From assembly GCF_003194625.1 (NCBI RefSeq), contig NZ_QHKX01000003.1, positions 682,001 to 746,000 of the forward strand: a DNA stretch of 64,000 bases, written 5' to 3'. Positions 18,577 to 26,645 of this stretch are shown piece by piece. Source of the DNA: Nocardioides solisilvae. Its GTDB lineage: Bacteria; Actinomycetota; Actinomycetes; Propionibacteriales; Nocardioidaceae. The notes below the pieces were generated by a model. It was not told where the DNA came from. It did not search any database and saw only the letters and a program-made list of their open reading frames with translations. A program made the position numbers and the translations under genes. Position 1 is the stretch's first letter. Every line of letters begins with the position of its first letter.

Positions 18577-18712
18577 GGGTGGGGCCTTTCGACGTGTCCC
18601 GCTCGGAGCGCGGGGCTGCGACGACCCTCTGAGGGCAGACGGAACGTGTTCCCACCGCTCGGCGACGGTCGGACCGCTCCGGGATGAACGCTCGGTGCCC
18701 TAGCCTCCGACC

Positions 18713-19759
18713 ATGCGTCCCCCACGCCTGGCTCCTGCCTCCGCCGCCCTCGCGGTCGCGCTCGCCTTGGCCGCGTGCGGCGCCTACACGGGAGCGGAGG
18801 AGCAGGATTCGCCGGCTGCCGGGACGTCGGCCTCGTCCCGGCCGGGCGAGCCCACACCCACGCCCTCGGCCACGACCACGGAAGAGCCGGCCTCGTCGGC
18901 ACCCGCCACGCCGCAGGACGCGGCCACGATGGTCGCCGGCGCCGACGCCCTGCGGGACGTGCGCGTCACGCGCGCGGGGGCGACGTACGACGTCACCTCG
19001 CTGTGGGGCGTCTCCTGCGACCACTCCGGCTGCGAGCCGACCGTGCTGGCCCGCAGCGACGACGGCTTCGAGACCGCGACCTATCGGGTCGGCGGCTACG
19101 GGCAGCTGTCGCGCGAGCTCGCACCCCCGCGCCCGCCGGGCGCACCGCGGCTCGCCGGGTGCTCCACGAGCGTGGACGGCGTGACGCTGTGCGCGGGGGT
19201 GGGCGGCATCACCCGGACCGCGGACGGCGGGACGACGTGGACGCCGCTCGCCGACCCCTTCGACCGCCCGCTGATGATCCAACCGGTCGTCTCCCTGCGA
19301 CCCGGCGTCCAGGCGCTCGTCGGAGGCGGGGACGGCGCGACCCTCTTCCCGTTCGACCAGGTCGCCCGGCTGGAGGACCGGCGGGACCCCGTGGTCGCGG
19401 AGTTCGGCGGGGGCGGCGAGCTCGCGGCCTACACGACCGGGCAGGTCGTGCTCTCCGACGGCCGGTTCCTCGCGCTGCTCGACGCCTGGAGCGACGACCG
19501 GGCCGGGCGGCCGAGCGCGCGGCACCACGGACTGTGGCTCAGCGCGGCCGACTGGGGCGCCTACCAGCCGCACGAACCCGTCTTCACCCCTCCGCTCCCG
19601 GCCGCGACCGACGGGTATTCGCCGTTCCAGCAGCTCGCGGCCTCGGCGGAGCCGGACCCCGTCATCTGGGTGCGGACGCGCGACGACCAGGTCTACGTCT
19701 CGACCGACGACGCCGCGACCTTCACCCTGCTGCCCGTGAGACCTCGCTCGCCAGCTTGA
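18713..19759 (+). CDS. Lipoprotein with BNR/Asp-box repeats
   Basis: The protein has 348 residues. A lipobox LAAC (Cys about 22) follows a hydrophobic signal, then a Ser/Thr/Pro-rich linker (to about 65). The rest is beta-propeller-like with Asp-box motifs (TRTADGGTTW and VYVSTDDAATF). It probably sits on the outer face of the membrane and may bind carbohydrate. The protein stops just after the last Asp-box strand, and its last 38 bp overlap the DUF2945 remnant on the other strand. The C-terminus (PVRPRSPA) may therefore be a product of the deletion that damaged that gene. Confidence 0.7.
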   Translation: MRPPRLAPASAALAVALALAACGAYTGAEEQDSPAAGTSASSRPGEPTPTPSATTTEEPASSAPATPQDAATMVAGADALRDVRVTRAGATYDVTSLWGVSCDHSGCEPTVLARSDDGFETATYRVGGYGQLSRELAPPRPPGAPRLAGCSTSVDGVTLCAGVGGITRTADGGTTWTPLADPFDRPLMIQPVVSLRPGVQALVGGGDGATLFPFDQVARLEDRRDPVVAEFGGGGELAAYTTGQVVLSDGRFLALLDAWSDDRAGRPSARHHGLWLSAADWGAYQPHEPVFTPPLPAATDGYSPFQQLAASAEPDPVIWVRTRDDQVYVSTDDAATFTLLPVRPRSPA

Positions 19760-19856
19760 GCACGACGGTGCCCTCCTCCTGCTCGATCACGTAGGCCGGG
19801 TCGTCGTCGCTGCCGTGACGGGTGACCTGCTCGCCCTTCGTGGTCCGCGAGACGTC
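19722..19856 (-). pseudogene. 3' remnant of a DUF2945 (Tudor-like) gene
   Basis: The translated frame gives about 44 residues resembling the end of DUF2945 proteins: TRTxKGxxVTR-type VSRTTKGEQVTRHG, then DDDPAYVIEQE and VVLKLASEV. The N-terminal half with the GDxVxW strand is missing. No start codon lies in frame before the next gene's terminator at 19872. It overlaps the 3' end of the convergent lipoprotein gene by 38 bp. Most likely a truncated relic; a very short expressed peptide cannot be excluded. Confidence 0.5.
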
Positions 19857-19871
19857 GCCGTGGCAGAGCAG

Positions 19872-19909
19872 GACGGGCCCGGCGGAGCGAGTGCTCCACC
19901 GGGCCCGTC
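19872..19909 (-). terminator. Strong hairpin after dps
   Basis: Arms GACGGGCCCGGCGGAGC and GCTCCACCGGGCCCGTC, 17 bp with one mismatch, around a 4-nt loop. It lies 15 bp beyond the dps stop. The core is the same as the hairpin at 14312-14344. Confidence 0.75.
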
Positions 19910-19924
19910 GTGGGGCGCGCGCCG

Positions 19925-20425
19925 TCAGCGGCGACCGGCGACCCGGTTCTCGGCGTCGATCATCCAGGCGAGCTGCTCGAGGCGCTCGAGCACGGTGTGC
20001 AGGATGTCGGCGGTGGTCGGGTCCTCCTCGTCCACCTCGTCGTGGATCCGGCGGGCGGTCGCCGCGGTCGCGTCGAGCGCGGCCACGATGGCGTCCACCG
20101 TGTCGGCGGTGTCGATCTCCTCGGAGGTGATCTCGGGGAGGGTGGTGGCGGCCGCGACGGTCCTGACCCGGGCATCGGGAAGCAGGTCGAGGGCGCGCAT
20201 GCGCTCGGCGACGGTGTCGGAGAACTCCCGCGCGGCGTCGACGACCTCGTCGAGGACGAGGTGGGTGTCGCGGAAGTTCTTGCCGACCACGTTCCAGTGG
20301 AGCTGCTTGCCCTGGAGGTGCAGGTCGGTGAGGTCGACCAGCATCTGCTGCAGGTGGCGGCCGAGCCGCTCGGAACCGCGGAACGAGGTGCGGATGGGCT
20401 GGCGGGCGTCGAGGGTCTGCGTCAT
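19925..20425 (-). CDS. dps: Dps-family DNA-protection ferritin
   Basis: The protein has 166 residues. The ferroxidase centre of Dps is visible as HLQGKQLHWNVVGKNF (two His) and the following FRDTHLVLDEVVDAAREF (Asp and Glu). The rest is a four-helix bundle with the family ending. Dps dodecamers oxidise and store iron and protect DNA under oxidative or starvation stress. The 123-bp upstream region holds a Fur-like dyad (20500-20514), which suggests metal or peroxide control. The gene is single and has its own terminator. Confidence 0.93.
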   Translation of the reverse strand: MTQTLDARQPIRTSFRGSERLGRHLQQMLVDLTDLHLQGKQLHWNVVGKNFRDTHLVLDEVVDAAREFSDTVAERMRALDLLPDARVRTVAAATTLPEITSEEIDTADTVDAIVAALDATAATARRIHDEVDEEDPTTADILHTVLERLEQLAWMIDAENRVAGRR

Positions 20426-20499
20426 GGTGACGTCCTCTCTCGTGGAGTCGGGGGTGGCGGAGCTCGGGGCTCACGTACCCACTCATCATGACTGCTTTT

Positions 20500-20514
20500 C
20501 TGGAACGATTCCAG
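20500..20514. promoter_or_regulatory. Fur-family-like operator upstream of dps
   Basis: The dyad CTGGAACGATTCCAG has a 7-1-7 layout with one inner mismatch, about 75 bp before the dps start. Fur/PerR-family regulators bind 7-1-7 repeats, and dps genes are common members of such regulons. The assignment is inference. Confidence 0.4.
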
Positions 20515-20516
20515 TA

Positions 20517-20536
20517 AGGGCAGGCTGGCCTGCCCT
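20517..20536 (-). terminator. Hairpin after the XRE-cupin gene
   Basis: Perfect arms AGGGCAGG and CCTGCCCT around CTGG, 12 bp beyond the stop at 20549. Confidence 0.6.
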
Positions 20537-20548
20537 GCGACGCGCGGG

Positions 20549-21112
20549 CTAGGAGCGCACGTGCATCCGCTCCCCCTGCGGCCCGAAGACGGCCAAGGCC
20601 TCGGCCGCGGTCGGCCCGGGATTGCCCACCCAGTGCGGTGTGCGGGTGTCGAACTCGACCACCTCACCCGGCTCGAGGACGAGGTCGCGGGTGCCGAGGA
20701 GCAGACGCACCCGGCCGCTCAGCACGTAGAGCCACTCGTAGCCCTCGTGGGTCTGCAGCGTCGGCCGCACCCCCGGCTCGGGGGGCAGGACGATCTTGAA
20801 CGACTGCAGGCCACCCGGCCGCCGGGTCAGCTGGAGGAAGGTGCGCCCATGCCGCACCACGGGCCTGGGCCTGATACGCGGGTCGCCGGCCTCAGGGGCG
20901 TCGACGAGCTCGTCGAGCGCGACGCGGTGGGCACGGGCCAGGGGCAGGAGCAGCTCGAGCGTCGGCTTCCGCTGCCCCGACTCCAGGCGCGACAGCGTGC
21001 TGACCGAGATGCCCGTCTCCTCGGCCAGGTCGGTGAGGGTCGCCTCCCGTTCGAGCCTCAGCTGCCGCAGCCGCGGCCCGACTCCCCGCAGGATCTCGTC
21101 GTCGTCACCCAT
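20549..21112 (-). CDS. XRE-family regulator with C-terminal cupin sensor
   Basis: The protein has 187 residues. The HTH spans about 10-65 (LRLEREATLTDLAEETGISV then STLSRLESGQRKP). A cupin barrel spans about 105-185 (HEGYEWLYVLSGRVRLLLGT, EPGEVVEFDTRTPHWVGN), with the His/Glu pattern of a small-molecule or metal pocket. The family regulates adjacent metabolic genes in response to a ligand. It is divergent from the oxidoreductase-methyltransferase fusion 56 bp away, with a clear dyad in the shared promoter, so it most likely controls that gene and itself. Confidence 0.88.
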   Translation of the reverse strand: MGDDDEILRGVGPRLRQLRLEREATLTDLAEETGISVSTLSRLESGQRKPTLELLLPLARAHRVALDELVDAPEAGDPRIRPRPVVRHGRTFLQLTRRPGGLQSFKIVLPPEPGVRPTLQTHEGYEWLYVLSGRVRLLLGTRDLVLEPGEVVEFDTRTPHWVGNPGPTAAEALAVFGPQGERMHVRS

Positions 21113-21122
21113 GACGCCGACT

Positions 21123-21147
21123 TTGCCATATTGGCAACAAGCCTTGT
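21123..21147. promoter_or_regulatory. Operator dyads between the XRE-cupin gene and the oxidoreductase fusion
   Basis: TTGCCATATTGGCAA (21123-21137) is a perfect 6-3-6 dyad. It is followed directly by a second small dyad ACAAGCCTTGT (21137-21147). These are the AT-richest bases in the 56-bp divergent promoter and are the likely binding sites of the XRE regulator. Confidence 0.55.
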
Positions 21148-21168
21148 CAACATCGCAGGCGCAGAGAG

Positions 21169-22779
21169 ATGCTCGATGCCATGACGACGACAGACGAGAT
21201 CGACAACGACACGTGGGACGTGGTGGTGGTCGGCGGCGGGGCCGCCGGCCTCGGGGCGGCCATGGCGCTGGGGCGCTCGCGCCGCTCGGTGCTGGTGGTC
21301 GACGCAGGCGAGCCGCGCAACTCCCCGGCCGGACACGCGCACAACTACCTGGGCCGCGAGGCCGTGGACCCCCGCCGCCTGCTGGCCGACGGCCGTGCCG
21401 AGGTGGCGGCGTACGGCGTCGAGCTGCTCGACGACCGCGTCACCGCGGTCACGGGCGAGACCGACGCGTTCGTGGTGACGACCGCCGGCGGTCGCGAGGT
21501 GCGGGCGCGGCGCGTGCTCGCCACGGGCGGGGTGGTCGACGAGCTCCCCGCCGTCCCCGGCCTCGCGGAGCGGTGGGGCACCGACGTGCTGCACTGCCCC
21601 TACTGCCACGGCTGGGAGGTCCGGGACCGCGCCATTGCCGTCCTCGCGACCAGTCCCGTCGCCGGCCACCACGGCCTGCTCTTCCGACAGCTCTCCGACG
21701 ACGTGGTGGTCGTCGTCGCCGACGGCGTGGAGCTGCCGGGCGACGACGTCGAGCGGTTGGCCGCGATGGGCGTGCGGTTCGAGCCCGGGACCCCGCGCGA
21801 GCTCGTCGTCGAGGACGACCGCCTGGTCGGGTTGCGGCTCGCCGACGGCTCCCTCCTCGCCCGGGACGCCGTCGTGGTGGCGCCGCGGGTGCAGGTGCGG
21901 GCCGACTTCCTGAGCCCCCTAGGGCTCGCTCCCGAGCCGGTGGAGATGGGCGGGGCCCTGCTGGGCTCGGTGCTCAGAGTCGATCCGATGACCGGGGCCA
22001 CGGCGGTGCCCGGCGTCTTCGCGGCCGGCAACGCCACCGACGTCTCCATGACGCTGATGGCCTCCGCGGCCCACGGCAACCGGGTGGGCGCCTTCGTCAA
22101 CGCCGACCTGGCCGCGGCCGACGCCGCGAGGGCGGTCGCCCAGCGCCGCGCCGACTTCTTCGAGCGGCCCGCATGGGAGGAGCGCTACTCCAGCGACAAG
22201 GTCTGGAGCGGCCGGGTCAACCCGGTGCTCGCCGCCGAGGCGGCGACCCTGTCGCCGGGGCGCGCGCTCGACGTGGGCTGCGGCGAGGGCGGGGACGCGA
22301 TCTGGCTGACCCAGCAGGGCTGGCAGGTGACGGCGACGGACTTCGCCGAGGCCGCGCTGCGGCGCACCGAGCAGCACGCCGCCGACGCCGGGGTGGGCGA
22401 CCTCGTGGCGACGCGGCTGGTCGACGTCCGGGAGTGGGACGCCGGCGACGAGCGGTGGGACCTGGTCAGCTCGCAGTTCGTGCACCTGCCCGACGGCGGC
22501 ATGGTCGACGTCGTACGCCGGCTCGCCGCGGCCGTCGCGCCCGGCGGCACGCTGCTGGTCGTCGGCCACCACCCGCACGACCTCGAGCGCGGGCTGCGGC
22601 ACGGCCACCACATGTCGCTGCACACGGCCGAGTCGCTGCTGCCGGCGCTCGAGGCCGACGGACCCGACGCGTGGGAGGTCGAGGCCTGCGACGCCCGCCC
22701 GCGGACCCAGACGCACCCCCAGACCGGCGAGGAGATGGAGACCGTCGACGCGGTGCTGCGGGCGCGACGGATCAGGTGA
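21169..22779 (+). CDS. Thioredoxin-reductase-like flavoprotein fused to a SAM methyltransferase
   Basis: The protein has 536 residues. Residues about 17-325 are a class II pyridine-nucleotide oxidoreductase: FAD site VVVGGGAAGLGAAMAL, redox pair in LHCPYCHGWE, and the C-terminal FAD loop GVFAAGNATD. Residues about 335-535 are a class I methyltransferase: SAM site ALDVGCGEGGDAIWL and WQVTATDFAEAAL. The fusion recurs in actinobacteria, but its substrate is unknown. The two activities suggest thiol or chalcogen metabolism, for example reducing a disulfide and then methylating it (inference). A second ATG at 21181 is an equally good start. Control is probably by the divergent XRE-cupin protein. 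Confidence 0.9.
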   Translation: MLDAMTTTDEIDNDTWDVVVVGGGAAGLGAAMALGRSRRSVLVVDAGEPRNSPAGHAHNYLGREAVDPRRLLADGRAEVAAYGVELLDDRVTAVTGETDAFVVTTAGGREVRARRVLATGGVVDELPAVPGLAERWGTDVLHCPYCHGWEVRDRAIAVLATSPVAGHHGLLFRQLSDDVVVVVADGVELPGDDVERLAAMGVRFEPGTPRELVVEDDRLVGLRLADGSLLARDAVVVAPRVQVRADFLSPLGLAPEPVEMGGALLGSVLRVDPMTGATAVPGVFAAGNATDVSMTLMASAAHGNRVGAFVNADLAAADAARAVAQRRADFFERPAWEERYSSDKVWSGRVNPVLAAEAATLSPGRALDVGCGEGGDAIWLTQQGWQVTATDFAEAALRRTEQHAADAGVGDLVATRLVDVREWDAGDERWDLVSSQFVHLPDGGMVDVVRRLAAAVAPGGTLLVVGHHPHDLERGLRHGHHMSLHTAESLLPALEADGPDAWEVEACDARPRTQTHPQTGEEMETVDAVLRARRIR

Positions 22780-22803
22780 GGCAGGCTCACCCGGACGAGG
22801 GCG

Positions 22804-23334
22804 TCAGGGATGCCCGGCGTACCCGAACTCGGCGCGCAGCCCGGAGTCCACGCCGCGGGCCTCGAGGGGCTCGGCGGAGCGCTCGACCACCCGCCGCGAG
22901 GGCCAGACGTGGAGCACCATCAGCGCCAGGCCGATCACCGCACCGAGCAGGAAGAGCAGGTAGGTGCCGTCGACGAAGGCAAGGGCGATGCCCACCAGGA
23001 CAGGCGCCTCGGCGAGCGCGAAGCGCAGCATGCTGGCCGCCTGGAAGCGGCCCTGCGCGGCGCGGCGCGCGGCCTCCGGCTCGGTGCCGGGCTCCAGCGG
23101 CTGGAGCCGGTAGCCCATGACCGGCAGCAGGGCGAAGAGCGCCGCGCCACCGACCACGAGGACCCCGGCGAAGAGCGGGTCGGGGGTGGCGGTCAGCCAG
23201 CTCCCCTCCTCGCCGGGGTCGGTCCCGCCCACGAAGAGGAGCACGAGGCCGATGAGCACCGGGGCACCCAGCAGGGAGCCGGTGAGGATGCGGTAGGTCT
23301 GGGCGTAGCTGGCGGTGGGTGCTGGCTGCGTCAT
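22804..23334 (-). CDS. Four-helix integral membrane protein, unknown function
   Basis: The protein has 176 residues with four predicted membrane segments (about 15-37 GSLLGAPVLIGLVLLFVGG, 53-75, 103-122, 123-142). The C-terminal tail is soluble. I do not recognise a named family or active-site motif. It ends 24 bp after the convergent fusion gene. Confidence 0.6.
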   Translation of the reverse strand: MTQPAPTASYAQTYRILTGSLLGAPVLIGLVLLFVGGTDPGEEGSWLTATPDPLFAGVLVVGGAALFALLPVMGYRLQPLEPGTEPEAARRAAQGRFQAASMLRFALAEAPVLVGIALAFVDGTYLLFLLGAVIGLALMVLHVWPSRRVVERSAEPLEARGVDSGLRAEFGYAGHP

Positions 23335-23363
23335 GGGCGTCAGTCTGGCCTACCCCGCCGACG

Positions 23364-24117
23364 TCAGCGGAACGTCGCTGTCGGCGCGGGCACGGGCGTG
23401 CTCGCGAAGGTCGCGTCCAAGGCGAAGGACGGGATGGGCTGCATCGTGGTGTCGCGGAAGCCGTAACAGTGGCCGGTCGCCTCCAGCCGGGTGCCGGCCG
23501 GCACGACCCGAGTGAAGGCCTGCGAGCCCGTGCTGGAGGCGAGGAGCACGTTCTCTCCCCGCACGCCGTCCTTGGTCGGCGTGAGCACGACAGCCCAGAT
23601 CTCGCACCCTTCGATCGCACCCGACACCCGCACGTCGACCCCGGTGAGCAGGGTCCGGGTCCCGAACGCCGTGGAGGAGGTGAGCAGGGGGACGTAGCCA
23701 CCTCCGGGGCCTCGGCCGTTGTTGACCCCGTCGCCGGCGAAGGACGTCTGCCAGGAGTGGACCTCGGCGAACGGGCTGCCGTCTGCCCCGGGCTCGCCCT
23801 GGGGACCGCGCGGCCCCGCTGGGCCGGCCTCGCCCCGGGGACCGGTCACACCGGCCGCACCGGGCGCGCCAGTCTCGCCCTCGGCACCCGCGGCGCCGGC
23901 GGGCCCTCCCGGCCCGGGCGGTCCGGCGGGACCGGCCGCTGCGGCCCCGTCCAGCGCGCGCTTCACAGGCTTCGACAGGTCGACCTTCTTGATCGTGCCG
24001 TCCCTGATGTCCTTCGTCGTCACCAGCCGAGCTGCGACCGCACCGGTGGCCCGGCGAAGCCCAGCGCGAGGGCGATCGCGGCGACCACGGCCGCCGTACG
24101 GGCTGAGGGCTTCTTCA
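23364..24117 (-). pseudogene. Collagen-like secreted protein gene, frameshifted in the signal peptide
   Basis: From ATG 24117 the frame encodes a signal peptide (KKPSARTAAVVAAIALALGF) but stops soon after. The neighbouring frame continues seamlessly as ATGAVAARLVTTKDIRDGTI, then KKVDLSKPVKRAL, then a Gly-X-Y triple-helix stretch (about 24 triplets) and a C-terminal beta domain. Adding one G in the run near 24050-24052 joins the two parts into a normal secreted collagen-like protein. As read the gene is broken, by a true mutation or by a homopolymer sequencing error. An intact relative lies at 46461-47279. Confidence 0.7.
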
Positions 24118-24154
24118 TGCGGACTCCTGGGTCGGGACGACAGGTCTCCGGAGG

Positions 24155-24949
24155 CTAGGGCATCGACGACCCCCGGCGCAGCCGCTCGAGCAGCACCGGG
24201 TCGTGGGCGCAGACGATCTCGAGGTCCGGCTCCCCGCCCGCCGCGAGCTCGGCGAGGCGAGCGTGGTTGGCGCGCACCTGCGGCCGGTCCCAGGCCAGCG
24301 CGACCTCGGCGACGGAGAGCGTCCGCGGCACGCGGGAGCCGTCGAGGGTGCCGCGGTGGAAGAACGCGTCGCCCGCGTGCAGCAGCCACCCCTCGTCGGT
24401 CTCGACGGCCACGGCCGCGTGGCCCCGGCTGTGGCCCGGCATCGGGACGAGCACCACGCCGGAGGCGATCTCGGTCAGCTCGCGGGCGGCCTCGAACCCG
24501 CGCCATCCCTCCCCCGTCCGGGGGTGCTCGACCAGGTGGGGGCCGTGGGCCCACTGCGCCGGGCGGTAGCGGGTCCGCTCCCGGCCCCTCGGGTCATGGA
24601 CCGCACCCTGCGCCTCCTCCGCGGTGACGTGCACGCGGGCGTCGGGGAAGTCGCTGATCCCGCCGACGTGGTCGAGGTCGAAGTGGGTGAGCACGACGTG
24701 CCGGACGTCGGCGGGGTCGAGACCGAGCGCCTCGACCTGCCGGTACGCCGTCTCCTGCGGGTCCAGGGCCGGGCGCAGGAGGTGCCGGGTCGCCCCGAGC
24801 CGGCGCGCGGGGTCGGCGACGTCGGCGAGCCCGAAGCCCGTGTCGACCAGCACCAGCCCGGCGGCGTCCGTCTCGAGCAGGAGCACGTGGGCGACGAGGG
24901 GATGTCGCCCGGCTCGCATCGAGCCGCAGTTGAGGTGGTGGACGCGCAT
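24155..24949 (-). CDS. Metallo-beta-lactamase-fold hydrolase
   Basis: The protein has 264 residues. The metal motif is [12 protein letters not shown] (HxDxDH, with Asp where the classic motif has His), followed by [12 protein letters not shown] and a late Asp in [25 protein letters not shown] is the leading strand. This arrangement is close to the lactonase-like (AttM/AiiA/YtnP) branch, so quorum quenching or ester hydrolysis is possible but not shown. The ATG at 24949 precedes [11 protein letters not shown], the typical N-terminus. Confidence 0.82.
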   Translation of the reverse strand: MRVHHLNCGSMRAGRHPLVAHVLLLETDAAGLVLVDTGFGLADVADPARRLGATRHLLRPALDPQETAYRQVEALGLDPADVRHVVLTHFDLDHVGGISDFPDARVHVTAEEAQGAVHDPRGRERTRYRPAQWAHGPHLVEHPRTGEGWRGFEAARELTEIASGVVLVPMPGHSRGHAAVAVETDEGWLLHAGDAFFHRGTLDGSRVPRTLSVAEVALAWDRPQVRANHARLAELAAGGEPDLEIVCAHDPVLLERLRRGSSMP

Positions 24950-24997
24950 CCGGCGAGTATGTCGGACCTGCGGCCTCAGCGTCGAGGGCCGGGCGCC

Positions 24998-25003
24998 TAA
25001 CCT
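24998..25003 (+). promoter_or_regulatory. -10 element of a leaderless transcript
   Basis: TAACCT ends 6 bases before the GTG start of the DUF3054 gene, placing the transcription start on the start codon. There is no Shine-Dalgarno sequence, which fits a leaderless mRNA. Confidence 0.45.
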
Positions 25004-25009
25004 GAACGG

Positions 25010-25390
25010 GTGCGACTCCCCGCCCGGCTGCCCGCCCTGCTGCTCGACCTCGTCGCCGTGCTCGCCTTCGCGGCCGCGGGTCGCCGTTCGCACGACAGCG
25101 GCGACGGGCTGAGCGCCGTCCTCGACATCGCCTGGCCCTTCGCGGTCGGCGCACTGGCGGGTCACCTGCTCCTCGCCCTCGCGCCGCCACTGAGGGACCA
25201 GTCGCCCGCCCGCGTGCTCGCGGGAGTCGTCGTCTGGCCGGTCACCGTGACCCTCGGGATGCTGCTGCGCCAGGCGACCGGCGACGGGACCGCGTGGTCC
25301 TTCGTGCTGGTCGCGACCGGGGTGCTGGGCGCCCTGCTGGTGGGGTGGCGGACGGTGCTCGCGCTGGTCCGCCGTGGCGCCCAGGAGTGA
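25010..25390 (+). CDS. DUF3054 membrane protein
   Basis: The protein has 126 residues with four membrane segments. [20 protein letters not shown] matches the start of DUF3054 proteins, followed by [16 protein letters not shown] and a final helix. The function is unknown in the family. The GTG start lacks a ribosome binding site and fits leaderless translation. Confidence 0.82.
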   Translation: MRLPARLPALLLDLVAVLAFAAAGRRSHDSGDGLSAVLDIAWPFAVGALAGHLLLALAPPLRDQSPARVLAGVVVWPVTVTLGMLLRQATGDGTAWSFVLVATGVLGALLVGWRTVLALVRRGAQE

Positions 25391-25403
25391 CCGGCCCCCG
25401 GTC

Positions 25404-25604
25404 TCAGGCGGCGGGCGGGAGCTCGTCGCTGCCGCCGATCGCGGCGGCGGGGGCCGACGCCGAGACCTGGCGCAGCGGGAGCGGGATGATCGCCGGGGTG
25501 TGGGCGATCTCCTCGGCGCGCATCGCGTCGAAGCGCCAGATGACGACGCTGCCGACGATGCCCACGAGCATGGCGACCGAGCTGATGAGAACCATGGTGA
25601 TCAT
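25404..25604 (-). CDS. Small single-helix membrane protein
   Basis: The protein has 66 residues. The ATG at 25604 follows AAGGAG with 7-nt spacing, the best ribosome site in this region. One membrane helix ([20 protein letters not shown]) is followed by a soluble tail with [10 protein letters not shown]. It is divergent from the MerR-DICT gene across a dyad-containing promoter and is probably under its control. I recognise no family. Confidence 0.6.
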   Translation of the reverse strand: MITMVLISSVAMLVGIVGSVVIWRFDAMRAEEIAHTPAIIPLPLRQVSASAPAAAIGGSDELPPAA

Positions 25605-25639
25605 GACAGTGCTCCTTGGAGTGGACCGGGACAAAACCT

Positions 25640-25665
25640 CTACAAACATGTATAACTCTTTGTAG
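25640..25665. promoter_or_regulatory. MerR-type operator in the divergent promoter
   Basis: Perfect 7-bp arms CTACAAA and TTTGTAG around 12 nt that contain ACATGT and TATAACT. It lies between the small membrane protein and the MerR-DICT regulator in an unusually AT-rich stretch, as expected for a MerR operator overlapping the promoter. Confidence 0.5.
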
Positions 25666-25703
25666 CGATCTTGACCAGACCCTTCGAAGGGATTTCTCGA
25701 CGG

Positions 25704-26552
25704 ATGACGGAGACCCGCGTGACCGACGACTTCAGCATCGGCACCCTCGCGCAGCGCACGGGCGTGACGACCAACGTGCTGCGCACCTGGGAGCACCGCT
25801 TCGGCTTCCCCGCCGGGCGGCGTACGGCGTCGGGGCACCGCCGCTTCACCGACGCCGACGCCGCGCTGGTCGCCGAGGTGCTGGAGGCCCGCGAGCGGGG
25901 CGTGCCGCTGCAGCTCGCGGTCGAGGGTGTCGTGCAACGCACGCGGCAGGCCTCGGAGGAGTCGGTGCACGCGGTACTGGTGCGGGAGTTCCCCGACCTG
26001 CGACCCCGGCGGTTGTCGCGGGGGACGCTGATCGCCGCCTCGCACGCCATCGAGGACGAGGTGCTCGCCCGCGCCGACCGGTCGCTGGTGCTCGGGACCT
26101 TCCAGCGCGGCTCCGAGTTCGCCCGGTCGGAGCACCGCTGGGACGAGCTGGCCCGGACCGCCACCTGGGCCGCGGTGCTGGCCGGCTTCGACGGCGACCT
26201 GGTCGCCGACCCCGCCGGGCGGCCCGCCCGCTGCCACCTCGCCGACGACTCCGCCCTGCGGCGGGAGTGGACCGTCGTCGCCCTGAGCCCCACCTTCGCC
26301 GCGGTGCTGGCCGCCTGGGAGGTGCCCTCGCGACCCGGCGAGCCGGCGACCTACGAGTCGGTCGTCACGATGCGGCGGGGCCCGGCGCTCGCCGCGGCGC
26401 GGGTGCTGGTCGGGGCGGCCCGGTCCGCGGGCGCCACTCCTCCCCCGGCGGTCGACGAGCTCCTCGGTTCGTCCGTGGCCGTCGAGACGCCGGTCGTCGA
26501 CGCCGACCGGGTGCTGCTGCGGGTGCTGGAGCGGGTGGACGCGCAGCGCTGA
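25704..26552 (+). CDS. MerR-family regulator with a DICT sensory domain
   Basis: The protein has 282 residues. The MerR winged helix is at about 10-75 (FSIGTLAQRTGVTTNVLRTW, then EHRFGFPAGRRTASGHRRF). The DICT domain covers about 115-280, recognised from LSRGTLIAASHAIEDEVLAR followed by a GTFQRGSEFARSEHRWDELA-type segment. DICT proteins are linked to light and redox responses in actinobacteria and cyanobacteria, but no photolyase, carotenoid or B12-binding gene is adjacent here. I took ATG 25704 (AAGGGA 11 nt upstream). A TTG at 25671 would extend it by 11 residues. Confidence 0.85.
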   Translation: MTETRVTDDFSIGTLAQRTGVTTNVLRTWEHRFGFPAGRRTASGHRRFTDADAALVAEVLEARERGVPLQLAVEGVVQRTRQASEESVHAVLVREFPDLRPRRLSRGTLIAASHAIEDEVLARADRSLVLGTFQRGSEFARSEHRWDELARTATWAAVLAGFDGDLVADPAGRPARCHLADDSALRREWTVVALSPTFAAVLAAWEVPSRPGEPATYESVVTMRRGPALAAARVLVGAARSAGATPPPAVDELLGSSVAVETPVVDADRVLLRVLERVDAQR

Positions 26553-26645
26553 CTCCCCCGGCTTGGCCCGTGCGCAGGGCTGTCCGGCAAGCACGGCGCG
26601 GACTACCGTGGTGAGGGTTGGTCGGTCGACTTCCCAGGGGGCCGG

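Noticed and set aside
21775..21790. tRNA-like T-loop CGGTTCGAGCCCGGGA
   Set aside because: Inside the flavoprotein coding region, with no acceptor or anticodon stems around it.
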